A stretch of DNA of 64,000 nucleotides, from positions 1 to 64,000 of the forward strand of contig QCBT01000002.1 in the NCBI GenBank assembly GCA_003281525.1, given 5' to 3'. Positions within the stretch are counted from its first letter, which is position 1, and the number at the start of each line of letters is the position of its first letter. The notes beneath the pieces are model-generated. The model worked only from the letters and a program-made list of their open reading frames with translations, was not told the origin of the DNA and did no database searches. A program made the position numbers and the translations under genes. This stretch comes from Prochlorococcus sp. AG-347-J06. GTDB lineage: Bacteria > Cyanobacteriota > Cyanobacteriia > PCC-6307 > Cyanobiaceae. Of the stretch, positions 1 to 12,199 are shown piece after piece.

Positions 1-700
1 TTTTTCTTTCGGCATTAGAGCCCTTTCTACCCTCATTTATGGCATCTGCAAGTCTTCCTAAAATAAGCTGCACAGATCTAACGGCATCATCGTTACAGGG
101 GATTGGAACTTCACACAAATCCGGATCGCAATTTGTATCCAACATTGATACTAATGAGATATCTAATTTTCTTGCTTCTAATACTGCATTAGATTCTCTT
201 CTTTGATCAACCAATACAACTACATCTGGTAATCTTCTCATCCCCTTAAGTCCACCTAAGTATTTTTGTAATCTTTCGAGTTCTCTCCTTAGTACTGCAG
301 CTTCTTTTTTCGGCCTCATTGCTATTGAACCACTACTTTCCATTCTTTCTAGATCCTTTAATCTTTCAATCCTAGCTTTCATTGTTGTCCAATTGGTCAA
401 CATCCCTCCAAGCCATCTTTGATTTACATATGCAGCTCCACAGCGTGTAGCTTCCTGAGCTACTACATCTGAGGCTTGTTTTTTTGTACCGACGAAGAGG
501 AAACGTTTACCACTTTTCGCAGCGTTTCTCGTCCATTTATATGCATTGTTCATACACAATGCTGTTTTTACGAGATCAATAATATGCACTCCATTTCTAG
601 CGCAATATATATACTTAGACATCTTGGGATTCCAACGTCTAGTTTGATGCCCAAAATGAGCACCAGCTTCCATCATTTCTGATAGTGATACAACAGCCAT
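1..700 (-). CDS. rpsB: 30S ribosomal protein S2 (3' end outside window)
   Basis: Reverse-strand reading from ATG at 698-700 gives [46 protein letters not shown]..., typical S2 N-terminus. Confidence 0.95.
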   Translation of the reverse strand, partial: MAVVSLSEMMEAGAHFGHQTRRWNPKMSKYIYCARNGVHIIDLVKTALCMNNAYKWTRNAAKSGKRFLFVGTKKQASDVVAQEATRCGAAYVNQRWLGGMLTNWTTMKARIERLKDLERMESSGSIAMRPKKEAAVLRRELERLQKYLGGLKGMRRLPDVVVLVDQRRESNAVLEARKLDISLVSMLDTNCDPDLCEVPIPCNDDAVRSVQLILGRLADAINEGRKGSNAERK

Positions 701-776
701 AATTTAAAAGGGTTTCGGGTTAGCCTCCATCTGACGGGGAATCAATATAAATGAATCACCCGAAACTGTCAGATGT
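701..776 (-). promoter_or_regulatory. Putative structured rpsB leader (pseudoknot)
   Basis: Two interleaved perfect inverted repeats: GTTTCGGGT 712-720 / ACCCGAAAC 758-766 and CATCTGAC 728-735 / GTCAGATG 768-775. Confidence 0.6.
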
Positions 777-828
777 GTGGATTTAATTCCAACGATTCTA
801 GCAAGTGATGTGTATTTCTAAAAGTTTT

Positions 829-1740
829 TTATCTTGATTTGGTTAACTGTTTAATGTAAATCCTATTTAAAGGGATCCTAAGTATCTCAAGTGCAAGTCT
901 ATTTCTTCTTATATTTACTAGGAATCTTAATAAAGGAAGGATTCTATCAACACTGATTAGTCCTCCCAAGCAAAGAATACGCCAAAGTAAATTATGGAGA
1001 GGAGTTAATTGAATCATAAATCTAACTCTTAAATTTGGATGTTTCTTATAAAACACTAAAGCCATTTTTGCCCTCTCTTTTTCTTGAGTTATTAATGAAT
1101 CTATTTGTTCGCAATTAAATGGCGGATGCCAATGAAAACCTACTGCTTTTGGGCATTTAATTAATTTTGTCCCAATTTTTTTTAATCTTTCTCCAAGTTC
1201 TAAATCCTCCCAACCGTAAAGACTAAAAGAAGTATCAAATAATCCCACACTCAAAATCAATTCTTTTGATATCGCTACATTCCCAGTAGCAAAGTATGCA
1301 AAAGAAGTGTCCATTATTTTATGTTTTTCACTCTGAGGATCTAGAAAATTAGAAGTATTGACTACCGAGCCATAAGTAAAACATTTTTTGTCATTTTTTC
1401 TCCAAGAGGCAAGTAATTTTTCTACGTGGCAATTTATAAAATTGTCTAAAACAATAAGATCACTATCAATGAATATAATAATTTCATATTTTGATTTGAT
1501 TACTCCCAGATTTCTTCCAAGTGCAGGCCCTCCATGTTCTTGCTGAAATAGAATAACGTGTGGGAGATTTGCATTGTTTTTAGTTATCCATGAGGTTGTC
1601 CCATCAGTTGATCCATCATCAACTACTATTACTTCATAATTACTGATATTTTTATTTAATTTTTGATTCTCAAGCGCAAAGAGACATTTCTCTAATATAG
1701 GTAATCTATTGTAAGTCGGTATAACAATACTTACATTCAT
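829..1740 (-). CDS. Glycosyltransferase family 2
   Basis: MNVSIVIPTYNRLPILEKCL...VVDDGSTDGT motif. Confidence 0.9.
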   Translation of the reverse strand: MNVSIVIPTYNRLPILEKCLFALENQKLNKNISNYEVIVVDDGSTDGTTSWITKNNANLPHVILFQQEHGGPALGRNLGVIKSKYEIIIFIDSDLIVLDNFINCHVEKLLASWRKNDKKCFTYGSVVNTSNFLDPQSEKHKIMDTSFAYFATGNVAISKELILSVGLFDTSFSLYGWEDLELGERLKKIGTKLIKCPKAVGFHWHPPFNCEQIDSLITQEKERAKMALVFYKKHPNLRVRFMIQLTPLHNLLWRILCLGGLISVDRILPLLRFLVNIRRNRLALEILRIPLNRIYIKQLTKSR

Positions 1741-1801
1741 GATTATGTCTTAAATATGCATGATATATTGAATTCCAAAAGATAAAAATAAAAGATATTC
1801 C

Positions 1802-1951
1802 CTAATCAGCTGCACCGCCGTTATTCGCTGTACCTGTAACGTTTCCACCATCAGGTCTTCCATCAGTTCTTAATTTCCTTTTTTTGAATTTTCTAGCATA
1901 GGCTCTATTACGTTCCTGCTTTTCTTTTTTTAGATTCCTTCTCTTAGACAT
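1802..1951 (-). CDS. Small basic conserved-looking protein (49 aa)
   Basis: MSKRRNLKKEKQERNRAYARKFKKRKLRTDGRPDGGNVTGTANNGGAAD; not in ORF track. Confidence 0.65.
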   Translation of the reverse strand: MSKRRNLKKEKQERNRAYARKFKKRKLRTDGRPDGGNVTGTANNGGAAD

Positions 1952-1969
1952 AAAATTTTTAACTTTTAA

Positions 1970-2698
1970 TTATTTTAGCTCACTATGAGCACTATATATT
2001 TTACCATCTTCCATATTTAATATCCTATCAGCCATATCAGAAATTCTTGGATCATGCGTCACCATAAGTACAGAACAATTTTGCTCTTTTGCTAGTTTCC
2101 TTAAAAGGGTTACTATTTCTCTTCCTGTGACGCTATCTAAAGCAGAAGTGGGCTCATCAGCTAATAAAAGTTTTGGGTTAGCAGATAAAGCTCTAGCAAT
2201 TGCTACTCTCTGTTTCTGACCACCAGACAAGTCATTTGGCAACTTTTTATAATGATCTTCTAGTCCTACTGCTGACAACCAATTCCGTGCTATTTCACGT
2301 CTTTGCAAATATGTTAAACCTTTTATTAAGTCGGCGCCCATCTGGACATTTTGTTCTGCTGTTAAACATCTCAGAAGATTGTGACCTTGAAAAATCATTC
2401 CAATACTTCTTCTAAGAATCTGACGAGTTTTCCTTGATGCTCCATTTAACTGATTATTTAATACAGTTAAATCTCCACTTTGACAGGTTCTCAAGGCACC
2501 AATTAATGTTAAAAGAGTAGTTTTACCACATCCAGAAGGTCCTTTCAAAAGAACTAACTCTCCTTTATCAATATTTAAATTAACGTCATTAAGAACTTGT
2601 TTTTTATTCTCATTTTTTCCATAAAAGTGACTCAAATTATTTATTGAGACTGTTTTAAAATTTTTAACATTATTTTTTGATTTATTAGCTTTAACCAT
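1970..2698 (-). CDS. devA: DevA-like ABC exporter ATP-binding protein
   Basis: Walker A GPSGCGKTTLL, LSGGQKQR signature, downstream of DevC/DevB-like genes. Confidence 0.85.
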   Translation of the reverse strand: MVKANKSKNNVKNFKTVSINNLSHFYGKNENKKQVLNDVNLNIDKGELVLLKGPSGCGKTTLLTLIGALRTCQSGDLTVLNNQLNGASRKTRQILRRSIGMIFQGHNLLRCLTAEQNVQMGADLIKGLTYLQRREIARNWLSAVGLEDHYKKLPNDLSGGQKQRVAIARALSANPKLLLADEPTSALDSVTGREIVTLLRKLAKEQNCSVLMVTHDPRISDMADRILNMEDGKIYSAHSELK

Positions 2699-2711
2699 TT
2701 ATGTTTAATTG

Positions 2712-3884
2712 TTAAAAAATTTCGGCAGGGTCAGCGTCAACTAATTTACGCATCGCAACAGCGGCGGACCCCATGCACATAACTAAAACTAATACGAAAA
2801 TTAAAATAGTTTTACCTGCGTCCATTATTATTGGAAGTTTAGTAGAACTTCTTATAACTGAGTAAAGTATTTGACCAGAGAAATAAGCAGGCAAATAACC
2901 AAACAATGCCAACAAAAACCCTTCTCTAGCTACGACAAAGAAAAGGGACTTAAGTCTGTACCCCATGGCCAATAAGGTGGCGTACTCTGGGAGGTGATCT
3001 GTAACGTCACTATAAAGAATTTGATAAACGACCACACACCCAACAACAAAACCCATCAAGGCTCCCAAACTAAATATAAAACCTATCGCAGTGCTATTTT
3101 TCCAATAATTCTTTTCAAATTCTATAAATTGTTTTTTTGTAAGAACCCTAACATCATTTGGGAGTGAGTTGTTTAATATCCTTGAAATCAATTCAGGATC
3201 AGATCCTTTTTTTAGCTTTACCAAACCAATTTCTATACTGCCAGGGGGATTAGCAGGAAAAAGTCTTAAGAAGGTTTCTCGACTAGTTATCAAATTACCA
3301 TCTGCACCAAAAGATGGACCCAACTCCACAAGGCCCTCAACAATTACTCTTTTTCCAGCAACCTCAGTCTCAACTTTTTTTTCAGATAAGAACCATTCTT
3401 CAATCGGTCCAAATTCAGGTCTGGATAGTTTGTCAAAAAGAACTCTTGATGGATTCCTCAATTTATAAGCTTTCTTTGAGAATCCCTCATCTAAAAGAAG
3501 TGAATCGGAGGGATTAAAACCTAATGCAAGTATTGATCTAGTTTTAAGATTTTCTGGATTTCTCCAAAGTAAATAATTTAGATTAACGGGAGTAGTTTTT
3601 TCAACATCTTCTAATGCGAGAGTTTGAATTAATCTTCTTTTGGGGAATCCACTCATGCTTATAGAACTTTTTGATCTGGGACTTATCAAAACAAGATCGG
3701 CATCTAGAAGTTTATGAATAGTTACGCTCGTGTCAAATAAACCATCTCTAAAACCTAATTGCATAAACATCAAAATCCCTGCAAAACTGATCCCAGCTAT
3801 TGCAACTGCAAGCCTTAATGGTTGCCTAGTTAATAACAACCAAGCTAATGGTATTTTTCTAAATTTTAAGAAAGAAAAACTCAT
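2712..3884 (-). CDS. devC: DevC-like ABC transporter permease
   Basis: FtsX-like permease layout, 390 aa, ends SAAVAMRKLVDADPAEIF. Confidence 0.85.
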   Translation of the reverse strand: MSFSFLKFRKIPLAWLLLTRQPLRLAVAIAGISFAGILMFMQLGFRDGLFDTSVTIHKLLDADLVLISPRSKSSISMSGFPKRRLIQTLALEDVEKTTPVNLNYLLWRNPENLKTRSILALGFNPSDSLLLDEGFSKKAYKLRNPSRVLFDKLSRPEFGPIEEWFLSEKKVETEVAGKRVIVEGLVELGPSFGADGNLITSRETFLRLFPANPPGSIEIGLVKLKKGSDPELISRILNNSLPNDVRVLTKKQFIEFEKNYWKNSTAIGFIFSLGALMGFVVGCVVVYQILYSDVTDHLPEYATLLAMGYRLKSLFFVVAREGFLLALFGYLPAYFSGQILYSVIRSSTKLPIIMDAGKTILIFVLVLVMCMGSAAVAMRKLVDADPAEIF

Positions 3885-4797
3885 TAGGGAATAAATTTTG
3901 CAATCACTTTCATTCCTGCATAATTTTGAACGATATCTATAGAATCTTGATCTAGTTTTACTAGTACCTCAATAATTCGTGAATCAGCATCCCCTGTTGG
4001 ATCAGTCGATAGAACTTTTCTTTGTTTTACTTGTGGACTAATCCTAATCACCTTTCCCTTAAGAATTTTTTGAAAACCTCCATTCTCACTGCTCAATTCA
4101 ACATTCTGAGAGATAAAAACTCTATCGATGTCAGATTCATAAACTTCTATCAAAGCTTCCATTTTTTGACTAGAACCAATATCCAAAATCCCTTCATTTT
4201 GAGGCCTTTCACCAACTCTCGTGTTTATTCCAAGGATAAAACCATCAATTGGACTCCTTAGTTTTGAATTAAATAAATCTATCTTGATATTTTTTTGATC
4301 TCCGATAAGGTTTATTTTCTGTTTTTGCAATTTTAATAATTCATCTTTTCTCTGTGAAAACTCTACAAAAGAATATACTTCTTTACTCAAAGCTAATTCA
4401 TACCTTTGAATTTGATCTTTCTTGAGGTTAATTTCTTGGTCAATAGTATTAATTAGATTTTCATTTCTTTCAAGATCAGCAATTAATTTTTCTCCATTTT
4501 CAAAGATTGCTAGGATATCACCTTTTTTTACGAAATCTCCTTCATTCACTAAAATTTTGACAATTCGGGGGGAAGAGCCAAACTGACTTGTTGGAGCTGC
4601 CAATTGTCTAATCTCTCCCGAAGGAGAAAGTTGACCAAGTGCGGCAACAGCTGTAATAGGAGGTATGAAATCTGAGGTTATTTCCTCTTTAAATTTTGAA
4701 CTTGATTTATTATTTCCAGAACAGGAAATAACACCAAGAGATAATGGTATAAAAAATAAAAAATAAATAAATAAATTTTTTAATATTTTTAATTTCA

Positions 4798-4798
<1 letters not shown>
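3884..4798 (-). CDS. devB: DevB-like HlyD-family membrane fusion protein
   Basis: Signal/lipobox-like N-term, biotinyl-lipoyl-like G..V.KGD.LA, coiled coil. Confidence 0.85.
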
Positions 4799-5547
<749 letters not shown>

Positions 5548-5564
5548 TTAAAGAGAGAACCAAA

Positions 5565-6812
5565 ATGAACGTAGGAGATGTTAACTACTACACCCATTCA
5601 AGCAAAACTAGATGTGTGTTTGTGGATAATAAAGAATTGCCGCTTATAAGCATTGATATTTGGTGCAAAGCAGGTTCTTCATTTGAGGATTTTGATAAAA
5701 ACGGCACTGCTCATTTTCTAGAACATATGATTTTCAAAGGATCTAACAAAATAATGCCAGGTGAGTTTGACCATAAAATTGAATCCCTAGGCGGATTAAG
5801 TAACGCTTCAACAGGTTATGATGATGTACATTACCATGTCCTAGTTCCACACAGTAACTTTAAAGAATCACTTGCTCTTTTGACAAATATTGTCGTTGCA
5901 CCAGATTTTAATCCTGATGAATTTATAAAAGAAAAAGGAGTAGTTATTGATGAAATAAAACAACAAAATGATCAGCCTGAAGAAAGACTATTTAATTATT
6001 TTTTGAAAAGAGTTTGGTTAAGTCCGAATTATGCCAATTCGATTCTGGGAACTGAACATAGTATTGAAAACTTAGAGATAAATGACCTTGTGAAATTTCA
6101 TAGCAAACACTACACTACCGAAAAAATTTGTATTGCAATTGCGGGGAATCTCACTGAAGAAATTTATAAAATTTTTGAAAAAAGTGATCTATCTGGCATA
6201 AAAGAAAGTCCAAATTTAATAAATCTAAAAAACAAACCTTCTTTAAAAATTAGGAATGGTAGAGAGTCAGTTAAGTTTGATGATTTAGAGTTTTCAAGAA
6301 TATTTATGGCTTGGTTTATTCCAAACCTAAATGATCAAAAGAATATTATTGGACTAGAGATATTGGCATCAATACTCTCTGTTGGAAGAAACAGCAGACT
6401 AGTTAAAAATTTAAAAGAAGATAGTAATCTTGTTGAATCTGTTTATGTAGATGTAAATGCTGGAGAATTAGGAGGCTTATTTATAATGGAAGCAAGTTGT
6501 GAGTCTAAAGATATTGATTTAGTAGAAAAGCAAATTAATAAAACAATTGATGAGATCTTAAATTACAAAGCCTTGGCCTTGGATGAAATAAAAAAAGCAA
6601 TAAATATTGTGAAAAGTAATTATATTTTTAATTTAGAGACATCCACACAACTCACTTCATTCTTTGGGAATGAACTTCTTTGGGGGAGAAAATCTTCAAT
6701 TAATAATTTAGAAAGTCATTTAAATTATTGGAATAACTTGGATAACTTCAAAGAGATCACAGAATATATCAGTGGAGAAAAATTTACTTTAGTTGCATCC
6801 CCTAGTAAATGA
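5565..6812 (+). CDS. M16 family zinc peptidase
   Basis: HFLEHMIFKG (HxxEH) motif. Confidence 0.9.
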   Translation: MNVGDVNYYTHSSKTRCVFVDNKELPLISIDIWCKAGSSFEDFDKNGTAHFLEHMIFKGSNKIMPGEFDHKIESLGGLSNASTGYDDVHYHVLVPHSNFKESLALLTNIVVAPDFNPDEFIKEKGVVIDEIKQQNDQPEERLFNYFLKRVWLSPNYANSILGTEHSIENLEINDLVKFHSKHYTTEKICIAIAGNLTEEIYKIFEKSDLSGIKESPNLINLKNKPSLKIRNGRESVKFDDLEFSRIFMAWFIPNLNDQKNIIGLEILASILSVGRNSRLVKNLKEDSNLVESVYVDVNAGELGGLFIMEASCESKDIDLVEKQINKTIDEILNYKALALDEIKKAINIVKSNYIFNLETSTQLTSFFGNELLWGRKSSINNLESHLNYWNNLDNFKEITEYISGEKFTLVASPSK

Positions 6813-8026
6813 TAAAAAGATATTTTTTAAATAATAAAAAAAGGAATTTTTCAACAGCTTCAATTTGGATTAAAGGAGGGAGTGATATGGATAGTATTGG
6901 CAAAAAAGGGATAAACAAGATCCTTTGTTCATTACTTACCAGAGGATGTGAAGGTTTTAGCAATTTCACTCTCTCTGAGTATATTGAGTCCTATGGAGCA
7001 GAATTAAATCAAGAAATATTTGAAGATGGTATTTCAATAAGTATTAAATCCCTAAATGAACATTTCAGCAATTTATACCCCTTACTAGATTTAATAATTA
7101 ATAAGCCAACTTTCTCGGAAATTGAATTTCAAAAAGTAAAGAAATCTTCTATTGATTTTATAAAAAAAGATAGAGAGAATCCATTTAATATGTGTTTTGA
7201 AAAATGGAGAAAAAAAGTTTACTCAAATCATCCTTATGCCTTTAGTACAATAGGCATAGCAGATGATATCTCAAAGATTACCCGTAAAGATGTTTTAGAC
7301 GAGTTTAATAATTTCAAAAGTAGAGAAAAATATTTAATTTCTAATAATACCGAAATAAATGGAGAAAATTTTGGAACATTAGAAAAAAAAATCTTAACTA
7401 AAAAATTAGATACTTTAAATCATAATTTAAATGCTAGGAATAGATTTGACTACATTAATAATAATTCAAATCAAACAATAATAATGATGGGGGACCAAAC
7501 TTGCTCGCGAAGAAGTAGTGAATATTTTCCTCTTAAGGTTTTGGAGTCATATTTATCTTATGGAATGAGCGCTGCTTTATTTAAACTTTTTAGAGAAAAA
7601 CATGGTATCACTTACGATTTAGGTGTTTATTATCCTATTAGGAGTGGGAATGCCCCATTTTTGATTTATTTATCTGTATCCAATGAACAAGCACTTTTCG
7701 CTTTTGAACTTTTATCAACATTATGGAAAAATTTGCTTTTTAATCCGTTAAATGATGCTGAAATCTTTTTAGCAAAAGAAAAACTAAAAGGTTCTTTTCT
7801 ATTAGGAAATCAATCACTAGATGAAATTTTACAGAGAAAGATACAGTTAGTTAGTTATGGTGTTTCACCAATTTCTGAGATCGATTTAAATTCAAAAATA
7901 GAGGAAATATCATCGTTAGATATTTTTAAATTAACTAATAAATATTTTTCAAAACCTTTTCTGAGCATTTCTGGAAATAAAAAAATATGTTTAGAAATTT
8001 CTACTAGGTGGAAGAAAAACTTTTAA
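6809..8026 (+). CDS. M16-like peptidase, probably non-catalytic partner
   Basis: M16-like fold pattern; no HxxEH motif seen; overlaps upstream M16 gene by 4 bp. Confidence 0.8.
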   Translation: MIKRYFLNNKKRNFSTASIWIKGGSDMDSIGKKGINKILCSLLTRGCEGFSNFTLSEYIESYGAELNQEIFEDGISISIKSLNEHFSNLYPLLDLIINKPTFSEIEFQKVKKSSIDFIKKDRENPFNMCFEKWRKKVYSNHPYAFSTIGIADDISKITRKDVLDEFNNFKSREKYLISNNTEINGENFGTLEKKILTKKLDTLNHNLNARNRFDYINNNSNQTIIMMGDQTCSRRSSEYFPLKVLESYLSYGMSAALFKLFREKHGITYDLGVYYPIRSGNAPFLIYLSVSNEQALFAFELLSTLWKNLLFNPLNDAEIFLAKEKLKGSFLLGNQSLDEILQRKIQLVSYGVSPISEIDLNSKIEEISSLDIFKLTNKYFSKPFLSISGNKKICLEISTRWKKNF

Positions 8027-8027
8027 G

Positions 8028-8237
8028 TTAGTTTTTCTCAATCTTATCAATATCGATTAAAAACGAACCTCTTCTAAACTTTACTTCAACAGTATCAGGG
8101 GATTTAATTGAAAGGATTTCACCAATTTCATCAATTGCCACTAGATCAGGTGGTCTTAACATCGGCATATTATCTGAAGTCTTTAAGTAAGAGACTGGTG
8201 CAATCAACTTAACCTTATCGTTGATCTCAAATTTCAT
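8028..8237 (-). CDS. SipA/CRR42-like DUF3148 protein
   Basis: MKFEINDKVKLIAPVSYLKTSDNMPMLRPPDLVAIDEIGEIL. Confidence 0.7.
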   Translation of the reverse strand: MKFEINDKVKLIAPVSYLKTSDNMPMLRPPDLVAIDEIGEILSIKSPDTVEVKFRRGSFLIDIDKIEKN

Positions 8238-8344
8238 TTATAAATTATATACGTTAAAGAGTAGTATAAGCATAAAGTTAGGGAAAATTTCAACGAAATG
8301 CACTGATTCATTCTAGAATCCTAGAATTAACTTTCTACAAATTA

Positions 8345-10258
8345 ATGAATCAGAAATTTAAAACATTAATTTTATGGGCTTTACCTATACTTTTAGTCAT
8401 AGCACTTTCCTATCAATTTTTATCTTCAAGCAATATTGATTCACTTAAATCTAATGGGACTACTGTAGCACCAAGAAATTCAGCGGTAGCAAGAGTTAGT
8501 TACGGCAGATTTTTAGATTACATTAATTCAGGAAGGGTTACATCTGTTGATATTTTTGATGGAGGCAGAAATGCAGTTATAGAGACAGTAGATTCGGACT
8601 TAGATAACAAAGTTCAAAGGTTACGTGTAGATCTTCCGGGTTTAACACCAGAACTTATAAATATCTTAAAAAATGAGGGAATCAGTTTTGACGTTCATCC
8701 AGTTAAAACGGCCCCTCCAGCATTAGGAATTCTGGGTAATTTACTCTTCCCAGCTATCTTAATTGGAGGTTTAATTTTGTTAGCGAGGAGATCAAATGGA
8801 ATGCCTGGAGGTCCTGGCCAAGCAATGCAGTTTGGAAAAACAAAGGCAAGATTTGCAATGGAAGCTGAAACAGGAGTTGTTTTCGATGATGTCGCAGGTG
8901 TTAATGAAGCTAAGCAGGATTTGCAAGAAGTTGTCACTTTTCTGAAAAAACCAGAAAAATTTACTTCTGTAGGAGCAAGGATTCCAAAAGGTGTCCTATT
9001 AGTAGGACCTCCTGGGACTGGTAAAACGCTTTTAGCAAAAGCTATTGCAGGTGAAGCAGGTGTACCATTCTTCTCATTATCAGGTTCTGAATTTGTTGAA
9101 ATGTTTGTTGGAGTTGGTGCTAGTAGAGTTAGAGACCTTTTTAAAAGAGCCAAAGAGAGTAGTCCTTGTTTAATTTTTATTGATGAAATCGATGCTGTCG
9201 GAAGGCAAAGAGGTGCAGGTATTGGAGGAGGTAATGATGAGAGAGAACAAACCCTCAACCAATTACTTACTGAAATGGATGGCTTTGAAGGTAATAGTGG
9301 CATAATAATAATCGCAGCCACAAACAGGCCAGATGTTCTAGATTCGGCTCTAATGAGACCTGGCAGATTTGATAGACAGGTAACTGTAGACGCTCCTGAT
9401 ATCAAAGGGAGACTATCAATATTGAAAGTTCATGCTAGGAATAAGAAACTTCAAGAGGATCTAACACTTGAAAGTATTGCGAGAAGAACACCAGGTTTTA
9501 CTGGTGCAGATTTAGCAAATTTATTGAATGAGGCTGCTATATTAACCGCTAGGAGGAGAAAAGAATCAATAAGTATTTCAGAAATCGATGATTCTGTAGA
9601 TAGGATTGTCGCAGGGATGGAAGGTTCTCCATTAACAGACGGTAGAAGTAAAAGATTAATTGCTTACCATGAAGTTGGCCATGCTCTCATAGGTTCACTT
9701 GTGAAAGCACATGATCCCGTTCAAAAAGTAACTGTCATTCCAAGAGGACAGGCTAAAGGATTAACTTGGTTTACCCCAGATGATGAACAAACCCTTGTTA
9801 GTAGAGCTCAACTAAAAGCCAGGATAATGGGTGCTTTAGGTGGAAGAGCTGCTGAAGATGTAGTTTTTGGAAAAGGTGAGATTACTACAGGAGCTGGTGG
9901 TGATTTTCAACAAGTTGCTTCAATGGCTCGCCAAATGGTTACAAGATTTGGAATGAGTAATTTAGGTCCGATAGCTTTGGAAAGTGGAAATCAAGAAGTA
10001 TTTGTTGGTAGAGATTTAATGACTAGAAGTGAAGTATCTGATTCAATCTCTAAACAAATAGATGAAAGTGTAAGATTAATGGTCAAGGATTGTTATAAAG
10101 AAACTTACGATATAGTTAACAAAAACAGAGAAGCTATGGATAAGATAGTTGACCTCTTAATCGAAAGAGAAACACTAGATGGTGATGAATTTGTAAGTAT
10201 TCTCTCCAAATACACTAAAATTCCAGAGAAAGAGAGAACACCTCAATTGTTAACCTAA
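8345..10258 (+). CDS. ftsH: ATP-dependent zinc metalloprotease FtsH
   Basis: AAA Walker [19 protein letters not shown] protease motif. Confidence 0.97.
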   Translation: MNQKFKTLILWALPILLVIALSYQFLSSSNIDSLKSNGTTVAPRNSAVARVSYGRFLDYINSGRVTSVDIFDGGRNAVIETVDSDLDNKVQRLRVDLPGLTPELINILKNEGISFDVHPVKTAPPALGILGNLLFPAILIGGLILLARRSNGMPGGPGQAMQFGKTKARFAMEAETGVVFDDVAGVNEAKQDLQEVVTFLKKPEKFTSVGARIPKGVLLVGPPGTGKTLLAKAIAGEAGVPFFSLSGSEFVEMFVGVGASRVRDLFKRAKESSPCLIFIDEIDAVGRQRGAGIGGGNDEREQTLNQLLTEMDGFEGNSGIIIIAATNRPDVLDSALMRPGRFDRQVTVDAPDIKGRLSILKVHARNKKLQEDLTLESIARRTPGFTGADLANLLNEAAILTARRRKESISISEIDDSVDRIVAGMEGSPLTDGRSKRLIAYHEVGHALIGSLVKAHDPVQKVTVIPRGQAKGLTWFTPDDEQTLVSRAQLKARIMGALGGRAAEDVVFGKGEITTGAGGDFQQVASMARQMVTRFGMSNLGPIALESGNQEVFVGRDLMTRSEVSDSISKQIDESVRLMVKDCYKETYDIVNKNREAMDKIVDLLIERETLDGDEFVSILSKYTKIPEKERTPQLLT

Positions 10259-10842
10259 ACTTTAATAGGTTTTTTTTCTAATACTAGATCAATTAAACCA
10301 TACTCAACAGCCTCGTTTGGGGACATATAAAAGTCTCTATCAGTATCTTCCTTGATAGTGTCATAATCCTTTCCAGTTCTTTCTGACAATTCAGTATTTA
10401 GTCGCTCTTTTAAGAACAAAATTTCATCAGCTTGAATCCTTATATCACTGGCTTGGCCTCTAGCACCTCCAAGTGGTTGATGAATCATTATTCTTGAGTG
10501 TCTAAGGCTACTTCTTTTACCTTTAGTGCCTGCCGCAAGCAAAAATGCGCCCATACTAGCTGCTAAACCTACACAAACTGTATGGATGTCAGGCTTAACA
10601 TGTTGCATTGTGTCAAAGATACCCAATCCATCATATACGGACCCGCCTGGTGAATTTATGTACATATAAATATCCTTGTCTGGATCCTCTGCTTCAAGGA
10701 ATAATAATTGAGCAACAATTCTATTAGCAGTTTCACTAGTAACTTGTTCTCCTAAAAAGATTATTCTTTCTCTTAATAGTCTCGAATAAATATCAAAGAC
10801 TCTTTCACTACCGCCAGATTCTTCTAATACTAATGGGATCAT
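10255..10842 (-). CDS. clpP: ATP-dependent Clp protease proteolytic subunit
   Basis: [37 protein letters not shown]. Confidence 0.97.
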   Translation of the reverse strand: MIPLVLEESGGSERVFDIYSRLLRERIIFLGEQVTSETANRIVAQLLFLEAEDPDKDIYMYINSPGGSVYDGLGIFDTMQHVKPDIHTVCVGLAASMGAFLLAAGTKGKRSSLRHSRIMIHQPLGGARGQASDIRIQADEILFLKERLNTELSERTGKDYDTIKEDTDRDFYMSPNEAVEYGLIDLVLEKKPIKV

Positions 10843-10877
10843 AATAATATTTATTTGTTTATTAGATATTAACGATA

Positions 10878-11534
10878 TTGAGTCAACATACGCTAACCTT
10901 ATTAAGGTTTACATATAAAAAATTGAAAGAAAAATTGACTGTTTCAGATAGCAAAAAGTTATTTCATGAAAAATTCCCTTACGTGATTCCAGGTTTATAT
11001 AAAAGAATAGTTGATGAAATGCTTGTCGAGCTTAATCTTCTAAACCATCAAAAAGAATTTAAGCAAGATTATCTCTTTTGTGTCGGTCTCACCGAAACAT
11101 ACAAAGAATTAATGAAAGGATACAAACCTGAAAAACATTTAGATTTACTTTTTGACTCTTTATGCAGTTCTACAAATTTTGAAGCGAAGGACATTAATGA
11201 AATATCTCAAAAATCTCAAAAGGAATTTAAGAATAAAACATCTATGGATATTTTGAAAATATTAATAGAAAAAAGCAATTCTAAACTCTATCCCTCCAGG
11301 ATATTGAACTTAGCGATATTTATATTAATTTCAAACGCCCAAGATCTTAAAGAGAAAGACGAATCAGAGACAACTAAGATGATTTCTGAAATTTTTGAAA
11401 AATTAAACTTATCTGCTAATAAAGCAGAAAAAGATATTGGAATTTATAAAAGTAGTATCTCAAAAATGGAACAAGCTAAAGAATTAATTGAAGAGCTGAA
11501 GACTAAAGAAAAGAAAAAAGAACAAAAAAAATAA
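10878..11534 (+). CDS. thf1: Thf1/Psb29 photosystem II biogenesis protein
   Basis: Full-length Psb29-like sequence, TTG start at 10878. Confidence 0.85.
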   Translation: MSQHTLTLLRFTYKKLKEKLTVSDSKKLFHEKFPYVIPGLYKRIVDEMLVELNLLNHQKEFKQDYLFCVGLTETYKELMKGYKPEKHLDLLFDSLCSSTNFEAKDINEISQKSQKEFKNKTSMDILKILIEKSNSKLYPSRILNLAIFILISNAQDLKEKDESETTKMISEIFEKLNLSANKAEKDIGIYKSSISKMEQAKELIEELKTKEKKKEQKK

Positions 11535-11537
11535 TAC

Positions 11538-11678
11538 CTATTTTTTTAATCTTTTTTTATCTTTCCAAGAGACATAGGATATATAGAATACAGCTAATGT
11601 TATGAATATGAGTAAGACGAACGATGATAGGATAAGAAAATTACTTAAATAGACTTCATAAGTTAAAAATGAAATCAT
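11538..11678 (-). CDS. Small single-TM protein (46 aa) overlapping petN stop
   Basis: [46 protein letters not shown]; start overlaps petN stop as ATGA. Confidence 0.6.
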
Positions 11679-11776
11679 ATATCAATGGAACCATCACCAT
11701 TTCTTCCCCAAACAACCATAGCAATTGAAAAAGTAAAAATTGCAGCTAATGCTGCCCAACCTATTTGAAAGATCAT
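11675..11776 (-). CDS. petN: Cytochrome b6f complex subunit PetN (33 aa)
   Basis: [33 protein letters not shown]; not in ORF track. Confidence 0.95.
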
Positions 11777-11892
11777 TAAATTTAACTGTCTAATATAAAT
11801 ATAACAGAACTTCAAATCTTTTAATCATTTTTAAAGCTAAAGTTAATTTCTCAGAAACAAAATTTTAGCAATAGAATAGAGATAAATCTAAA

Positions 11893-12168
11893 TTGGGAAG
11901 GTTAGTTCTAAATCATAGTACAAATATAGAAGGTCTAATTCCAATCCTCCAAAAGTTAGCACTGGACATACATATCAAAACAATAACTCCAGCTGCTATT
12001 TCAAGAGCGAGGGGAAGATCTTCTAAATTAATAATTAGATTATCAGTCAAAACTATAAACGGATATAAAGCAATAGCAAGAAAGGGTAAAACAGCCCAAG
12101 AAGTTTTTATTTCAACAGAATTAAGTAAAGATGAATTAAAAGAAATAATAGATATTTATAATAAATAG
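11893..12168 (+). CDS. DUF2103-like conserved cyanobacterial protein
   Basis: GRLVLNHSTNIEGLIPIL...TPAAISRARGRSSKLIIRLSV; TTG start. Confidence 0.65.
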   Translation: MGRLVLNHSTNIEGLIPILQKLALDIHIKTITPAAISRARGRSSKLIIRLSVKTINGYKAIARKGKTAQEVFISTELSKDELKEIIDIYNK

Positions 12169-12199
12169 AAATTAAACTTAAGAGAATTAGAAAATAATC

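Noticed and set aside
476-682. 68-aa plus-strand ORF
   Set aside because: Antisense to rpsB.
8695-9405. 236-aa antisense ORF opposite ftsH
   Set aside because: Lies wholly antisense to a strongly recognised FtsH coding frame; low-complexity Ser/Pro/Leu translation typical of antisense frames.
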